A program made the translations under genes and the position numbers. Under the pieces are notes generated by a model. It was given only the letters and a program-made list of their open reading frames with translations, was not told the DNA's origin and ran no database searches. A DNA stretch of 64,000 nt from VRUE01 sp963701265. GTDB taxonomy: Bacteria > Actinomycetota > Thermoleophilia > Solirubrobacterales > 70-9. Shown piece after piece: positions 34,427 through 43,406 of the stretch (positions are counted from its first letter, which is position 1; every line of letters starts with the position of its first letter). The stretch lies in NCBI GenBank assembly GCA_963701265.1, contig OY969581.1:1674001-1738000 (forward strand). The letters run 5' to 3'.

Positions 34427-34608
34427 CAGCCAAATAGTACCCGACCGACGAGACCCATCGCTACGCCTCCAGCGATCCACTTCGCCTCAACCTGCCGCAC
34501 TCGCATCGCGGACCATTCCTTGCCAAGGCGCCGCTCGGAGCGGTGCACGATCAAGCGTCCGGCTATGGAGCCGAGACCAGCGCCCACAAGGAGATCCTGA
34601 AACAACAC
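34426..34608 (-). CDS. 60-residue membrane microprotein
   Basis: Starts at tandem GTG TTG codons (34608/34605) just after AGGA. It has a glycine-rich hydrophobic helix (LVGAGLGSIAGRLI), a basic amphipathic middle (HRSERRLGKEW) and a second helix (WIAGGVAMGLVGRVLFG). It is coupled to the 58-residue gene. The obgE stop is about 43 nt upstream. Function unknown; its reality rests on the coupling and the paired membrane pattern. Confidence 0.5.
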   Translation of the reverse strand: MLFQDLLVGAGLGSIAGRLIVHRSERRLGKEWSAMRVRQVEAKWIAGGVAMGLVGRVLFG

Positions 34609-34651
34609 TCCTGGCTAAGTGCTTAAGACCGAGAACTCTCCCCTACGCCTC

Positions 34652-35944
34652 TCAGGGATACAGCTCGAACTCGTGCTCGCCGACGCGGACGTCGTCGCCA
34701 GGCTCGAAGCCGGCGGCGCGCAGGGCGGCGATGACGCCGATCTCGTTCAGTCGCTGCTCCAAGTAGGCAAGCGCCTCTTCGTTGCGGACGTCGTGGCGCT
34801 CGAAGAGCAGCTCGACCCCGCGACCGGTGACGCGGTAGGCCCCATCGTCCTCGCGCTCGACCGCGTAGCCGCCCTCGCCGACTGGCCGGTAGACGCGGTG
34901 CTCGGCCTCGAATTCGCCGGGCTGCTCGGAGGCTCGCTCGGGGCGGGCGCTGGGCAGATCGGACAGTGCGGCGAGGATCCGCTCGCGCAGCTCGTCCAGG
35001 CCCTCACCGGTCGCTGAAGAAGCAGCCAGTACCGCCAACGCGGCCTCGCCGAGTCGCTGCCGCCATTGCTCAACCGCCTCCTCCACCTCTTCCGGGGGCA
35101 GCAGGTCCCGCTTGGAGAGCAAGATCAGCTCCGGCAGCCGGTCGAGCCCACCGCCATAAGACGAGAGCTCCGCTCGAACGGCGTCGTAGTTTGCCTCGGG
35201 CTCGCCCTCCAGGGGATCCAGCTCAACCAGGTGGACCAGCATCGCGCAGCGCTCGACGTGGGCGAGGAACTCGTGCCCCAGGCCGGCGCCCTCAGCCGCC
35301 CCTTCGATCAGCCCCGGGATATCGGCGACGATTGCCTGGCGGTCATCGCTCTCGATCGTGCCCAGGACCGGCGACAGCGTGGTGAACGGGTAGTCGGCGA
35401 CTTTCGGCGCCGCCCGGGTCAGCCGCCCCAGCAGCGAGGACTTCCCCGCATTTGGCAGTCCGATCAACCCGACATCGGCCAACAACTTCAAGCGCAGCTC
35501 GATCCATCCCTCCTCGCCCTTGGTCCCGTTCTCGGCAAACCGCGGCGCCTGCCGAGTCGAGGTGGCAAACCGCTTGTTCCCATGCCCACCCCGCCCCGAA
35601 TGAGCAACAACGGCCCGCTGGCCCGCCTCAATCAAATCCACCCGACTGCCATCCACGGTCTCAGCCTGCGTCCCCGCCGGAACCAAAATCTCCCGATCCT
35701 CACCGCGCCCGCCATGCCGGTTCGACCCTTCCCCATGCTTCCCCCGCCCACCCCTGAAGTGCTTACTCCCCTTCAGCGCAGCCAAGTCCCGCTTGGACGA
35801 ATCACAAACGAGCACCACATCCCCACCATGCCCGCCATCCCCGCCATCGGGCCCACCCCGAGGCACATGAGCCTCGCGCCTGAAGCTGACGCAGCCATTG
35901 CCACCGGCCCCGCCCTCAACCCAGATCTTCGCCTTGTCGTACAT
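34652..35944 (-). CDS. obgE: GTPase ObgE/CgtA
   Basis: The 430-residue ribosome assembly GTPase has the glycine-rich Obg fold (FRREAHVPRGGPDGGDGGHG), the G domain with GLPNAGKSSLLGRL, DIPGLIEGAAEG and SKRDL, and a C-terminal OCT domain (from about residue 340) ending at GEHEFELYP. Standard neighbours rpmA and rplU lie upstream, separated by a family 2 hairpin element. Confidence 0.97.
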   Translation of the reverse strand: MYDKAKIWVEGGAGGNGCVSFRREAHVPRGGPDGGDGGHGGDVVLVCDSSKRDLAALKGSKHFRGGRGKHGEGSNRHGGRGEDREILVPAGTQAETVDGSRVDLIEAGQRAVVAHSGRGGHGNKRFATSTRQAPRFAENGTKGEEGWIELRLKLLADVGLIGLPNAGKSSLLGRLTRAAPKVADYPFTTLSPVLGTIESDDRQAIVADIPGLIEGAAEGAGLGHEFLAHVERCAMLVHLVELDPLEGEPEANYDAVRAELSSYGGGLDRLPELILLSKRDLLPPEEVEEAVEQWRQRLGEAALAVLAASSATGEGLDELRERILAALSDLPSARPERASEQPGEFEAEHRVYRPVGEGGYAVEREDDGAYRVTGRGVELLFERHDVRNEEALAYLEQRLNEIGVIAALRAAGFEPGDDVRVGEHEFELYP

Positions 35945-36047
35945 GAGCTAGAGAGGTGTAACGCATAGAGACGCCCCGAGGACCACAAAGCGTTGCACCT
36001 CGAAAAGCTTCGGACGTGAGGTCCCGCAGGACACCCGGACCCGAGAG

Positions 36048-36147
36048 AGCGCCCGGTGCCCCTGCGCCGGAGGCTCCCGGTACAAGGCATGGGCCCTCAC
36101 AAACGATCTGCTGCGCAACGGTCTCCGGCGCAGGGGCGCCGGGCGCT
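36048..36147 (+). repeat. Hairpin repeat family 2, copy 2 (between rpmA and obgE)
   Basis: Arms 36048-36072 and 36123-36147 are a 25-bp inverted repeat with a single mismatch, T36057 opposite G36138, a G-U pair if the plus strand is transcribed. The 50-nt interior again starts GCTCCCGGTA and ends CTGCTGCGCAACGGT. The arms share only the core GGTGCCCCT...GGAG with copies 1 and 3. It ends 15 nt from the rpmA stop. Confidence 0.88.
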
Positions 36148-36161
36148 TCCCCGCTTGAGCT

Positions 36162-36416
36162 TCAGGAGTCCTGCAGGACTGAGATGGTCCGACCCTTGCG
36201 CGATGACTTGAACTCAACCGTCCCGGGCCTAGCAGCAAAGATCGTGTGATCGCGGCCGAGTCCGGTGCCATCGCCGGGCCAGAACCGCGTCCCGCGCTGC
36301 CGCACGATGATCTCCCCGCCGGTGACCTTCTGGCCGGCGAAAACCTTGACCCCAAGCATGTTGGGGTTGGATTCGCGTCCGTTGCGGCTTGAGCCGAGTC
36401 CCTTCTTATGAGCCAT
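36162..36416 (-). CDS. rpmA: Ribosomal protein L27
   Basis: The 84-residue protein reaches the peptidyl transferase centre with its N-terminus. MAHKKGLGSSRNGRESNPNM and the GGEIIVRQRGTRFWPG segment are characteristic. The start overlaps the rplU end by 11 nt. There is no cleavable N-terminal extension of the Firmicutes kind. Confidence 0.98.
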   Translation of the reverse strand: MAHKKGLGSSRNGRESNPNMLGVKVFAGQKVTGGEIIVRQRGTRFWPGDGTGLGRDHTIFAARPGTVEFKSSRKGRTISVLQDS

Positions 36417-37002
36417 CGTCAGAATCCTTTTTAGCAGCTGATTTTGTTGATGATGCCGGTTTAGCTGGCGTTTTTTTGGCTTTGGCGGCCGGTTTTTTCT
36501 CAGCCGCTTTTTTGGCCGGAGCTTTTTTCGCCGCCGGTTTTTTGGCGGTCTCTTTTTTGGTGGCCGGTTTTTTGGCCTCGGCGGGTTTTTTGGCCTCGGC
36601 GGGTTTTTTCTCGGCCGCTTTCGCCGCTTTCGGAGCCGCCTCTTTCTTCTCGGCCGGCTCCTCTTTCTTCGGCGCGGCCGCTTTGCGGCTGCCGAGGCTG
36701 ATCTCGGTCACCTCGAGCTTGGTCAGCTCGGAGCGGTGGCCGGCGCGGCGGCGGTAGCCCTTCTTCGGCTTGTATTTGAAGACCTTGATCTTGGGGCCGC
36801 GCAGGTGCTCGGAGACGGTCGCCTCGACCTTGACTTTCTCCAGCTCTTTACCGCCGGCGACGACTTCCTTGTCGCGAAACATCACCGGGCGCAGCGTGAC
36901 CTTGTCGCCCTCTTTGGCGCTCAGTCGATCGACGAGCAGCGAAGTGCCCTTCTCGACCTTGTACTGCTTGCCACCGGTCTCTATGACTGCGTACGTGTTC
37001 AT
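36406..37002 (-). CDS. rplU: Ribosomal protein L21 with long Lys/Ala-rich tail
   Basis: Residues 1-103 are L21 (YAVIETGGKQYKVEKG, GPKIKVFKYKPKKGYRRRAG, GHRSELTKLEVTEI). The remaining 95 residues are low-complexity Lys, Ala, Pro, Glu with tandem KKPAEA units and a short acidic end (DSDDGS). The tail codons are TTTTTT-rich on the plus strand, that is AAA-rich, at much lower GC than the rest of the gene. Basic tails on L21 occur in some actinobacteria. It is coupled by ATGA to rng upstream. Confidence 0.95.
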   Translation of the reverse strand: MNTYAVIETGGKQYKVEKGTSLLVDRLSAKEGDKVTLRPVMFRDKEVVAGGKELEKVKVEATVSEHLRGPKIKVFKYKPKKGYRRRAGHRSELTKLEVTEISLGSRKAAAPKKEEPAEKKEAAPKAAKAAEKKPAEAKKPAEAKKPATKKETAKKPAAKKAPAKKAAEKKPAAKAKKTPAKPASSTKSAAKKDSDDGS

Positions 37003-38858
37003 TCGTCCTTGCCGCTCTGTGTTGAGCGCGACCGACCGCGACCACCTCTGCGACCACGACGGCGACTGCGCGAGGCGGCGGATTCTAGCTGGGAGCCGTT
37101 TTCCTCGCCGCCAGCGCCCTCGCCCGCGCCGTTGCTCGCCTCGCCGGGCGGCAGCGAGGCCACCGCGGCGGCTCGCTCGACCCGCTCGATCCGCACCAGT
37201 TTGCGCTCGCCGACGAAGCGACCGCCACCGGTGACGCTGACGATGTAGGAGTCGACGCGGGCGATGGCGTCATCGGCGTTGTACATGTGCGGCTCGTCGA
37301 TTTTGACCAGCACCTCCTCGCCGACCTTGAAGGGCAGCGCCCGCTCCTCGATCTCGGCCCGGCTGCCGGTTTCGACCACCTCGAAGGTGGCGATCGGCAG
37401 CGCGTCGCCGCCCTCGAAGTGGAACTGCTTGCCGGTCTCTTTCTCAAGCTCGGCGAGGCCGCTCTCCGGGTCGATCAGCTCGGCCGCGACCTTGGGATGG
37501 ACCCGCAGCAACAGCGCCTCGGCCTCCTTGGCTCCGGCGGCAATGTCCGGCAGGCGGCGCATCGCGTCGAGCGCCACCGTCTCGCCGGAAAGCACGACGC
37601 CTTCGCCATCGCAGGTAGTGCAGGGCACGGTGAGGATCTCGCGCACCCCATCGGTGACGTTCTGGCGGGTCATCTCGACCAGGCCCAGCGGCGAGACCTC
37701 GACTACGTAGCTCTTCGACTTGTCGGCGTCGAGCGCTTTGCGCAGCGTTTTCAGCACTTTGTCCCGATTGCGGGCCCGCGCCATGTCGATGAAGTCGATC
37801 ACGATGATGCCGCCGATGTCACGCAGGCGCAGTTGCCGCACCGCCTCCTCGGCCGCCTCCGTGTTGACCCGGGTGATCGTCTCCTCGAGGCCGCCTTTGC
37901 CGCGGCCGGTGAAGCTGCCGCTGTTGACGTCCATCACCGTCAGCGCCTCGGCGTAATCGATGATCAGGTAGCCACCGGAGGCGAGGTCCACCCGCTTGCC
38001 CAGTGTCGACTCGATCTCCTTGTCGATGCCCCACTTCTCGAACAGCGGCTTGCGCTCCTCGTAGAGTTCGACCCCGTCGACCAGCTCCGGCGCGGTGCGC
38101 TGGAAGAAGCTGGTCACCCGTTCGAACTGCTTGGGCGAGTCGATGATCGCTTTTTCGAAGTCGCTGAGGAAGACGTCGCGCAACACCCGCACCGGCAGGT
38201 CCGCCTCCTGGAAGACGAGGTCCGGGGCGACGATCTGCTCGGTGCGCCGCTGCAGCACGTCGTTGAGCTTGTGCAGGTAGCCGATCTCACGCACGAAGTC
38301 GGCCTTTTTGGCGCCGTGGGCGGCGGTGCGGACGATCAGCCCGCCCGGCCCTTTGTAGGTGCGGTCGACCATCTTGCGCAGGCGATCGCGCTCGGAGTCG
38401 GCCAAGCGCCGGCTGACGCCGACGCCGCTGCCCTGCGGCGCGTAGACCAGGTAACGACCGGCGATCGAGACGTTCATCGAGAGTCGGGCGCCCTTGGTCT
38501 TGAGCGGATCCTTGACTACCTGCACGACAATCTCCTGACCGGGTTTGATCAGCTCGTCGATGCGGCGGCCTTTGCCGGTGCCACGGCCGCGCTTGGGCGC
38601 CTGTTCACCGTTGGGCAGGACGATCTCGTCGACGTGGAGGAAGCCGTTGCGCTCGAGGCCGATGTCGACGAAGGCGGCCTCCATGCCGGGCAGGACGTTG
38701 TCGACCTTGCCCTTGTAGATGTTGCCGACGATCGAGCGCCGGCCGCGGCGCTCGATGTAGAGCTCCGCTACGTCGCGTTTGCCGCCTTTCGTTTTTGACT
38801 CGAGGACGGCGACGCGGGTCTCGCCACGATCGGCGGAAACCAGAATTGTCTTTTTCAT
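36999..38858 (-). CDS. rng: Ribonuclease E/G family protein
   Basis: The 619-residue endoribonuclease has an S1 domain (about 40-125, IYKGKVDNVLPGMEAAFVDI), the catalytic core with DVNSGSFTGRG near residue 306 and IIVIDFIDM near 350, and the zinc link CTTCDGEG near 414. A C-terminal tail of about 60 residues is first Gly/Glu rich and then very basic (SRSRRRGRRGGRG), probably for RNA binding. It processes rRNA and mRNA. TACTCT lies 18 nt before the start. Linkage to rplU-rpmA is standard. Confidence 0.95.
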   Translation of the reverse strand: MKKTILVSADRGETRVAVLESKTKGGKRDVAELYIERRGRRSIVGNIYKGKVDNVLPGMEAAFVDIGLERNGFLHVDEIVLPNGEQAPKRGRGTGKGRRIDELIKPGQEIVVQVVKDPLKTKGARLSMNVSIAGRYLVYAPQGSGVGVSRRLADSERDRLRKMVDRTYKGPGGLIVRTAAHGAKKADFVREIGYLHKLNDVLQRRTEQIVAPDLVFQEADLPVRVLRDVFLSDFEKAIIDSPKQFERVTSFFQRTAPELVDGVELYEERKPLFEKWGIDKEIESTLGKRVDLASGGYLIIDYAEALTVMDVNSGSFTGRGKGGLEETITRVNTEAAEEAVRQLRLRDIGGIIVIDFIDMARARNRDKVLKTLRKALDADKSKSYVVEVSPLGLVEMTRQNVTDGVREILTVPCTTCDGEGVVLSGETVALDAMRRLPDIAAGAKEAEALLLRVHPKVAAELIDPESGLAELEKETGKQFHFEGGDALPIATFEVVETGSRAEIEERALPFKVGEEVLVKIDEPHMYNADDAIARVDSYIVSVTGGGRFVGERKLVRIERVERAAAVASLPPGEASNGAGEGAGGEENGSQLESAASRSRRRGRRGGRGRSRSTQSGKDE

Positions 38859-38912
38859 TTTGAGTTAGCTCAGTTCAGAGTAGGTACGCACACCGGGCAT
38901 CCCTTCGGGGGA

Positions 38913-40109
38913 TCACCAGGTGAACCTGCCTTTCTGGCTGAGCCGCGCTTGCATGTGAATGCTCTGAAGGATGCCCACCGCCAGGAAGGTCGCCAATACA
39001 GACGACCCGCCGTAGCTCATCAGCGGCAGGGGGATCCCGGTGATCGGCATGATCCCCAGGTTCATCCCCACGTTGACGAAGACCTGGAACAGCAGCATGG
39101 CGGCGATGCCACCTGCGACCAGGGTTCCGTAGGAGTTCTTCGAGAGCGTCACAATCCGCAGCGCCCGCCAGATAAGCAGGGCGTATAGGGATAGGACCAA
39201 CGCGGCTCCGATGAATCCGTAGCGCTCACCGATCACGGCGAAAATGAAATCGGTGTGCCGCTCAGGGACAAAGTCGAGCCGCGTTTGGGTGGCCCGATCG
39301 CCGCGTCCGGTCTTCTCCCCGGAACCGATGGCGATCTTGGCCTGGTTTTGCTGGTAGCCCGCGTCGCTGGGGTCCGCGCTGGGCTGCAGGAAAGAGGTGA
39401 GCCTCTGCTCCTGGTAGCCCTTGAGAACCGGCGCCCCAACTGTGGGCGCCAGCACGAGGACCGTTGCTGTCAACGCAACGAGGGCCGCGCCGATCACCGC
39501 GAAGTGCGTCCAACGGACGCCCCCCACGTACATCACGGCGAGGGTGATTGCCCCGTACACCAAGGAGGTGCCGAGGTCCGGCTGCAGGAAAACGAGCGCA
39601 GCCGGTGCCAGGCCAAGGCAGAGGTAGCGCACAGTGCGCTGCCACTCCGACCCTTTCCTGGCGCCATCAATGACGAAACCGGCGAGGGCCAAGACGAGCA
39701 GCACCTTGCCCAGCTCCGATGGCTGGAAGCTGAAAAAAGGAAGTTCGAAGGAGCGCCGCGAGCCGCGCGCGGCGAAACCGAAGACGAAGACGAGCGAGAT
39801 GCTGACGCAGAGGAAGGTGTAGATGCCGACCCGCAGCTCGCGGAAGCGTGAGTAGTCGATGCGGGTCAAGAGGTACATGGCGACGATCCCGAGCACGCCG
39901 TAGATCGCCTGCCGGTCAACGAAGTAATACGGACTGCCGGGGACGTCTTGCTTCGTCGCCTCGGCCAGGGTGAAGATGCTGAAGGCGACGAGCGCCGCAG
40001 CGGAGAAGGCCAGAGTGCCATCCATATAGGGCAGGCCGAGGCGCTCGGCGATGCCGGGACGGACTGCAAAAGGCTCAGGTCGGGCCTGACGGGCGCGAGT
40101 GGCGTACAT
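38913..40109 (-). CDS. rodA: SEDS peptidoglycan glycosyltransferase RodA
   Basis: The 398-residue membrane protein has about ten helices and polymerises glycan strands in the elongation complex. SEDS features include FQPSELGKVLLVL, the loop QPDLGTSLVYG, and the ending PLMSYGGSSVLATF. The position next to mrdA and the mre genes indicates RodA rather than FtsW. The ATG overlaps the mrdA stop as TGATG. Confidence 0.94.
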   Translation of the reverse strand: MYATRARQARPEPFAVRPGIAERLGLPYMDGTLAFSAAALVAFSIFTLAEATKQDVPGSPYYFVDRQAIYGVLGIVAMYLLTRIDYSRFRELRVGIYTFLCVSISLVFVFGFAARGSRRSFELPFFSFQPSELGKVLLVLALAGFVIDGARKGSEWQRTVRYLCLGLAPAALVFLQPDLGTSLVYGAITLAVMYVGGVRWTHFAVIGAALVALTATVLVLAPTVGAPVLKGYQEQRLTSFLQPSADPSDAGYQQNQAKIAIGSGEKTGRGDRATQTRLDFVPERHTDFIFAVIGERYGFIGAALVLSLYALLIWRALRIVTLSKNSYGTLVAGGIAAMLLFQVFVNVGMNLGIMPITGIPLPLMSYGGSSVLATFLAVGILQSIHMQARLSQKGRFTW

Positions 40110-41968
40110 CAGCCCGGGCTGCCTCCATTGGGACCAGCGGAGCCGGTCGCGTGCTTGTCAAAATAGGCTTCGAGAATGTCGAGAGCGATGGGCGCGGCTG
40201 CTTCGGCGCCGAATCCTCCTTCCTCGATCGTAACGGCTGTGACGATTTTGGGGTTGGGATAGGGCGCCAGGACCACGTACCAGGACTGGTCCGCCTGGCC
40301 AATGCGCTGCGCCGTGCCGGTCTTGCCGGCGACCGGGATCGGGAAGTTGCCGAAGACTTCGTAGGAGGTTCCTTCCGGGCTCTGCGCCGCCTCGTGCAGT
40401 CCTTCCAGGATGATCCGCCGATTCTCGGGGTCGATCTTCACCTGACGGCGCGAGGGTGGCGCAAATTCCTGCAGCACGCGGCCGGCGGCATCGGTGACTT
40501 CCTTGCCCACGTGCGGGGTGACGACGGTTCCGTCGTTGCCGAGCGTGGCGTAGGCAACCGCCATCTGCAACGGGTTGGCCTGCAGGTCGCCCTGCCCCGT
40601 TGCCAGCTGGATGTTGTCGCCCGCCGACCAGGGCCGGTCCGTGCCGCCTTCCTTGTAGAGGTCGTTGCGCCATTTCTGCGTGGGAAGCAGGCCGTCCGCG
40701 GCGCCCGGCAGGTCGATCCCGGTGGGTCTCCCGATTCCCAGCCTGTGCGCCCAGCGCTGCAGGCCGCCGGTATTCCACATCTCGTTGCCGAGCAGGTAGA
40801 AGTAGACGTCCGAGGAGACGGCCAGGGCCCGGACCATGTCGACCGGGCCGAGGGCGGCGCCGCCGGCGTTCTGGAATTTCTGGCCGCCGACCGTGATCGA
40901 GCCGCCGTCTTCGACCGTGTCGGCCGGACTGATCTCGCCTTCTTCGAGGGCCGCCAGGGCGGTGATCAACTTGAAGGTCGAGCCGGTCGGGTAGAGGCCG
41001 GAGATCGCGCGGTCGGCCAGCGGCGCCGCCGGGTTGCGGTAGGTCTCGTTGACCTCGGCCTGGGTCAGCGGCGGGGTAAACGGTTCAAAGGTCGGCGAGG
41101 AACCAAGCCCGAGTATTTCGCCCGTGTGCACGTCCATCGTCACGAAGGCCCCCGACCCATACGCGGCCAACCCCCCCTCGCCGGCCTCCTGCACGTCCTG
41201 ATCGATCGTCAGCTTGAGGCTCTCCCCGGGCACCGGCGGCTTGTCGACGAGGCGACCGTTTGGCGTCGGCTCGCCGAGAGCATCAACCTGGATCCGGGTC
41301 AGGCCGGGCTGGCCGCGCAGGAAGCGGTCGTAGGTGTCCTCGACCCCGTCCTGGCCGATCTCGTCGCCGGCAAGGAGCCCCTTGTAACGGGGGTCTTTCA
41401 GCTCTTCTTCGGAGATCTCGCCGACGTTGCCCAAGATGTGGGCAGCCAGGGTGCCATCGGGGTAGGCGCGCACGAAGACGCGCTGGACCTCGACCCCGGG
41501 GAAGCGCTCCTGGTTCTCCTGCAGGTAGTAGACGAGGTAGTGACCGACGTCGCGGCGCAGGGTGACCGGTGCCGCCGGCGCCAGCTTCAGCTCGTCGTGC
41601 ATCGTCTTGCGCAGGCGCTTCAGGGTGCTGTGGGTGAGGTCGGCAAGGCGCGAGAGCTCGGCGCGGCGTTCGACCGGGTCGGCCGGCAGCTTGCGCGGGT
41701 TCACCTGCAGCGCCAGGCTGGTCCGGTTGGCGACCAGCACCTCGCCGTTGCGATCGAGGATTTTTCCCCGCGGCGCGCTGGTCCGGAAGGAGCGGGTGCG
41801 GTTGTTCTTCGCTTCGGCGAGATACGTTTCGCCGTCGACGACCTGCAGCAGCCAGAGGCGCAGGAAGAGGATCGCGAAGAGCGCCACGGCGATGCCGCCG
41901 AAGATCGCGAGGCGCAAGGCCAGTCGGTTGGTCACCGCCGGGCCGCGCTCGTCGGAGCGAAGGTACAT
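40109..41968 (-). CDS. mrdA: Penicillin-binding protein 2 (transpeptidase)
   Basis: The 619-residue class B PBP has one N-terminal membrane helix (about 16-38), a pedestal/dimerisation region, and a transpeptidase domain with the active Ser in PTGSTFKL near residue 327, the SSD motif (VSSDVYFYLLG) and KTGTAQR near 547. It crosslinks side-wall peptidoglycan together with RodA. Gene order mreB-mreC-mreD-mrdA-rodA on one strand points to a single elongasome operon. Confidence 0.95.
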   Translation of the reverse strand: MYLRSDERGPAVTNRLALRLAIFGGIAVALFAILFLRLWLLQVVDGETYLAEAKNNRTRSFRTSAPRGKILDRNGEVLVANRTSLALQVNPRKLPADPVERRAELSRLADLTHSTLKRLRKTMHDELKLAPAAPVTLRRDVGHYLVYYLQENQERFPGVEVQRVFVRAYPDGTLAAHILGNVGEISEEELKDPRYKGLLAGDEIGQDGVEDTYDRFLRGQPGLTRIQVDALGEPTPNGRLVDKPPVPGESLKLTIDQDVQEAGEGGLAAYGSGAFVTMDVHTGEILGLGSSPTFEPFTPPLTQAEVNETYRNPAAPLADRAISGLYPTGSTFKLITALAALEEGEISPADTVEDGGSITVGGQKFQNAGGAALGPVDMVRALAVSSDVYFYLLGNEMWNTGGLQRWAHRLGIGRPTGIDLPGAADGLLPTQKWRNDLYKEGGTDRPWSAGDNIQLATGQGDLQANPLQMAVAYATLGNDGTVVTPHVGKEVTDAAGRVLQEFAPPSRRQVKIDPENRRIILEGLHEAAQSPEGTSYEVFGNFPIPVAGKTGTAQRIGQADQSWYVVLAPYPNPKIVTAVTIEEGGFGAEAAAPIALDILEAYFDKHATGSAGPNGGSPG

Positions 41969-41971
41969 CGC

Positions 41972-42520
41972 TCAGGCCCCCAGCACCCGCGGCTGGCGGC
42001 GGCGCTGCAGCTTCGGCTCCTCGACCAGGGCCGGGCGCAACAAGCGCCGTATGAGCAGGTAGATCGGCCAGCCGAGGAAGAAGGCGTAAACGCTCTTCAG
42101 CAGCATGTCGCGGATGATCAGAACACTGACCGGAGCATCGATCCCGAGCAGCAGCTGAATCGCGGCGAAGCCGAGCTCGGCGGCCAGGGTCAAGCCCATG
42201 CAGAGCAGGGCCGGCACAAGTGAGTTGTGGATCTCGAAGCGCTCGCGAAAGAGGCCGGCCAGGTAGCCGATGCTGAGCAGCACCAGCGAGGAGACGCCCA
42301 GCGCCTCGACCAGGAGGCAATCGAGGAAGAGGCCGATCGAGAAGCCGGCGACGGCGCCGGTGAGGCTGCCGCCGAGCAGGGCCAGGCAGACCACCAAGGC
42401 CGGCAGGATGTCGGGGCTGACGTGGAAAAGCTCGACCTGGGAGAAGAAGGAGAGCTGCAGGAGGACGCCGATCAGGCCGATCGCGGCGATGCGGGCGACG
42501 ATCTTCGGGGTCAGGATCAC
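41972..42520 (-). CDS. mreD: Rod shape-determining protein MreD
   Basis: The 182-residue protein has five to six hydrophobic helices and a basic C-terminal end (RRLLRPALVEEPKLQRRRQ). Position between mreC and mrdA and the membrane pattern identify it. GTG start overlaps the mreC stop by GTGA; the mrdA start follows 3 nt after its stop. Confidence 0.88.
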   Translation of the reverse strand: MILTPKIVARIAAIGLIGVLLQLSFFSQVELFHVSPDILPALVVCLALLGGSLTGAVAGFSIGLFLDCLLVEALGVSSLVLLSIGYLAGLFRERFEIHNSLVPALLCMGLTLAAELGFAAIQLLLGIDAPVSVLIIRDMLLKSVYAFFLGWPIYLLIRRLLRPALVEEPKLQRRRQPRVLGA

Positions 42521-43368
42521 CCGCGCGAGCCCCCGGTCAGAACCTGGACGAGGTCGAGGTTGCGGATGTCGGCGAAGGGCCGAATGTCGGCCTGTTCCTT
42601 TGCCTCCTGGTCGACGATCGAGGCCTTTGTCACTTCGCCCAACGGCAGGCCCGGAGGAAAGAGCGAGGCGAGGCCCTGGGCGCGCCAGCCGGCGGTGACG
42701 ACGGTCTGGCCGCCGTGGACGAGTTTGGTCGAGTCGATGAAGTCGAGGATCAGGTGTTCAGGATCGCCGACTTCGGGCTTGACCACACCCTGCACGCCCG
42801 CGGGCAGCACCTTGGCCGAGATCGCGCTGGCGTGGTCGGTGAGCAGCATTACCTGTGAAGAACCCGGCTCCGCCGCGGCGATGCGGCCGACCACGCCGTC
42901 GCCGCTGATCACCGGATCGTCGACCTGGACGCCGTCACCACTGCCGACATCGATCGTCACACCGGCACGCCAGAGCGTCGGCGAGCGGGCGATCACACGC
43001 CCGGTGACCGGCTCGTAGGCCGAGGCGGCGAGCACCGGGCCCTGGTCCAGTTCGACCAGCTTGCGCAGCTGCGCGTTCTCCTGCATCGCCTCCTGTCCGG
43101 CAACAGCCTGTGCGCGCACCTTCACCAGGTCGCTCTTGAGGCGGCTGTTCTCTCCCTTGGCATCGAAGGTCTCGTCGAACCAGTCGACCAGGTCGCGAGC
43201 GGGCTTGAGCGCACGGTCGGCGACCCCCTGAACCGGGCTGAAGATCGTGCTGACCCCGCGCTGCAGGCCGTTTGAGCCCTGCCCATAGGTAATCGTCAGC
43301 AGCGCGAAGGAGCCGACGATCAGCAGGGCGAGCACCGCCCTACGGCGGCGTACTTGCTTTCGGTACAC
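42517..43368 (-). CDS. mreC: Rod shape-determining protein MreC
   Basis: The 283-residue protein has a basic N-terminus (YRKQVRRRRAVL), one membrane helix (about 13-30), a coiled coil (ENSRLKSDLVKVRAQAVAGQ) and the beta-rich MreC domain (VIARSPTLWRAGVTIDVGSG, GVVGRIAAAEPGSSQVMLLT). It links MreB to the periplasmic-side synthases. The start is GTG (43368), 38 nt after mreB. Confidence 0.94.
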   Translation of the reverse strand: MYRKQVRRRRAVLALLIVGSFALLTITYGQGSNGLQRGVSTIFSPVQGVADRALKPARDLVDWFDETFDAKGENSRLKSDLVKVRAQAVAGQEAMQENAQLRKLVELDQGPVLAASAYEPVTGRVIARSPTLWRAGVTIDVGSGDGVQVDDPVISGDGVVGRIAAAEPGSSQVMLLTDHASAISAKVLPAGVQGVVKPEVGDPEHLILDFIDSTKLVHGGQTVVTAGWRAQGLASLFPPGLPLGEVTKASIVDQEAKEQADIRPFADIRNLDLVQVLTGGSRG

Positions 43369-43406
43369 GGTGAAGACCTAAGTTCGGGGCTTGCGGTGAA
43401 GGGGGC

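Noticed and set aside
36430..36640. Tandem units in the rplU end as a CRISPR or satellite array
   Set aside because: The repeats are in frame and encode the KKPAEA-type tail of L21; unit lengths and spacing do not fit CRISPR.
38878..38920. ATCCC-TTCG-GGGAT hairpin near the rodA end as a terminator
   Set aside because: The stem is short and no T-tract follows on the minus strand.
40151..42223. Long plus-strand open frame opposite mrdA and mreD
   Set aside because: Antisense shadow of clear membrane and transpeptidase genes; no recognisable protein.
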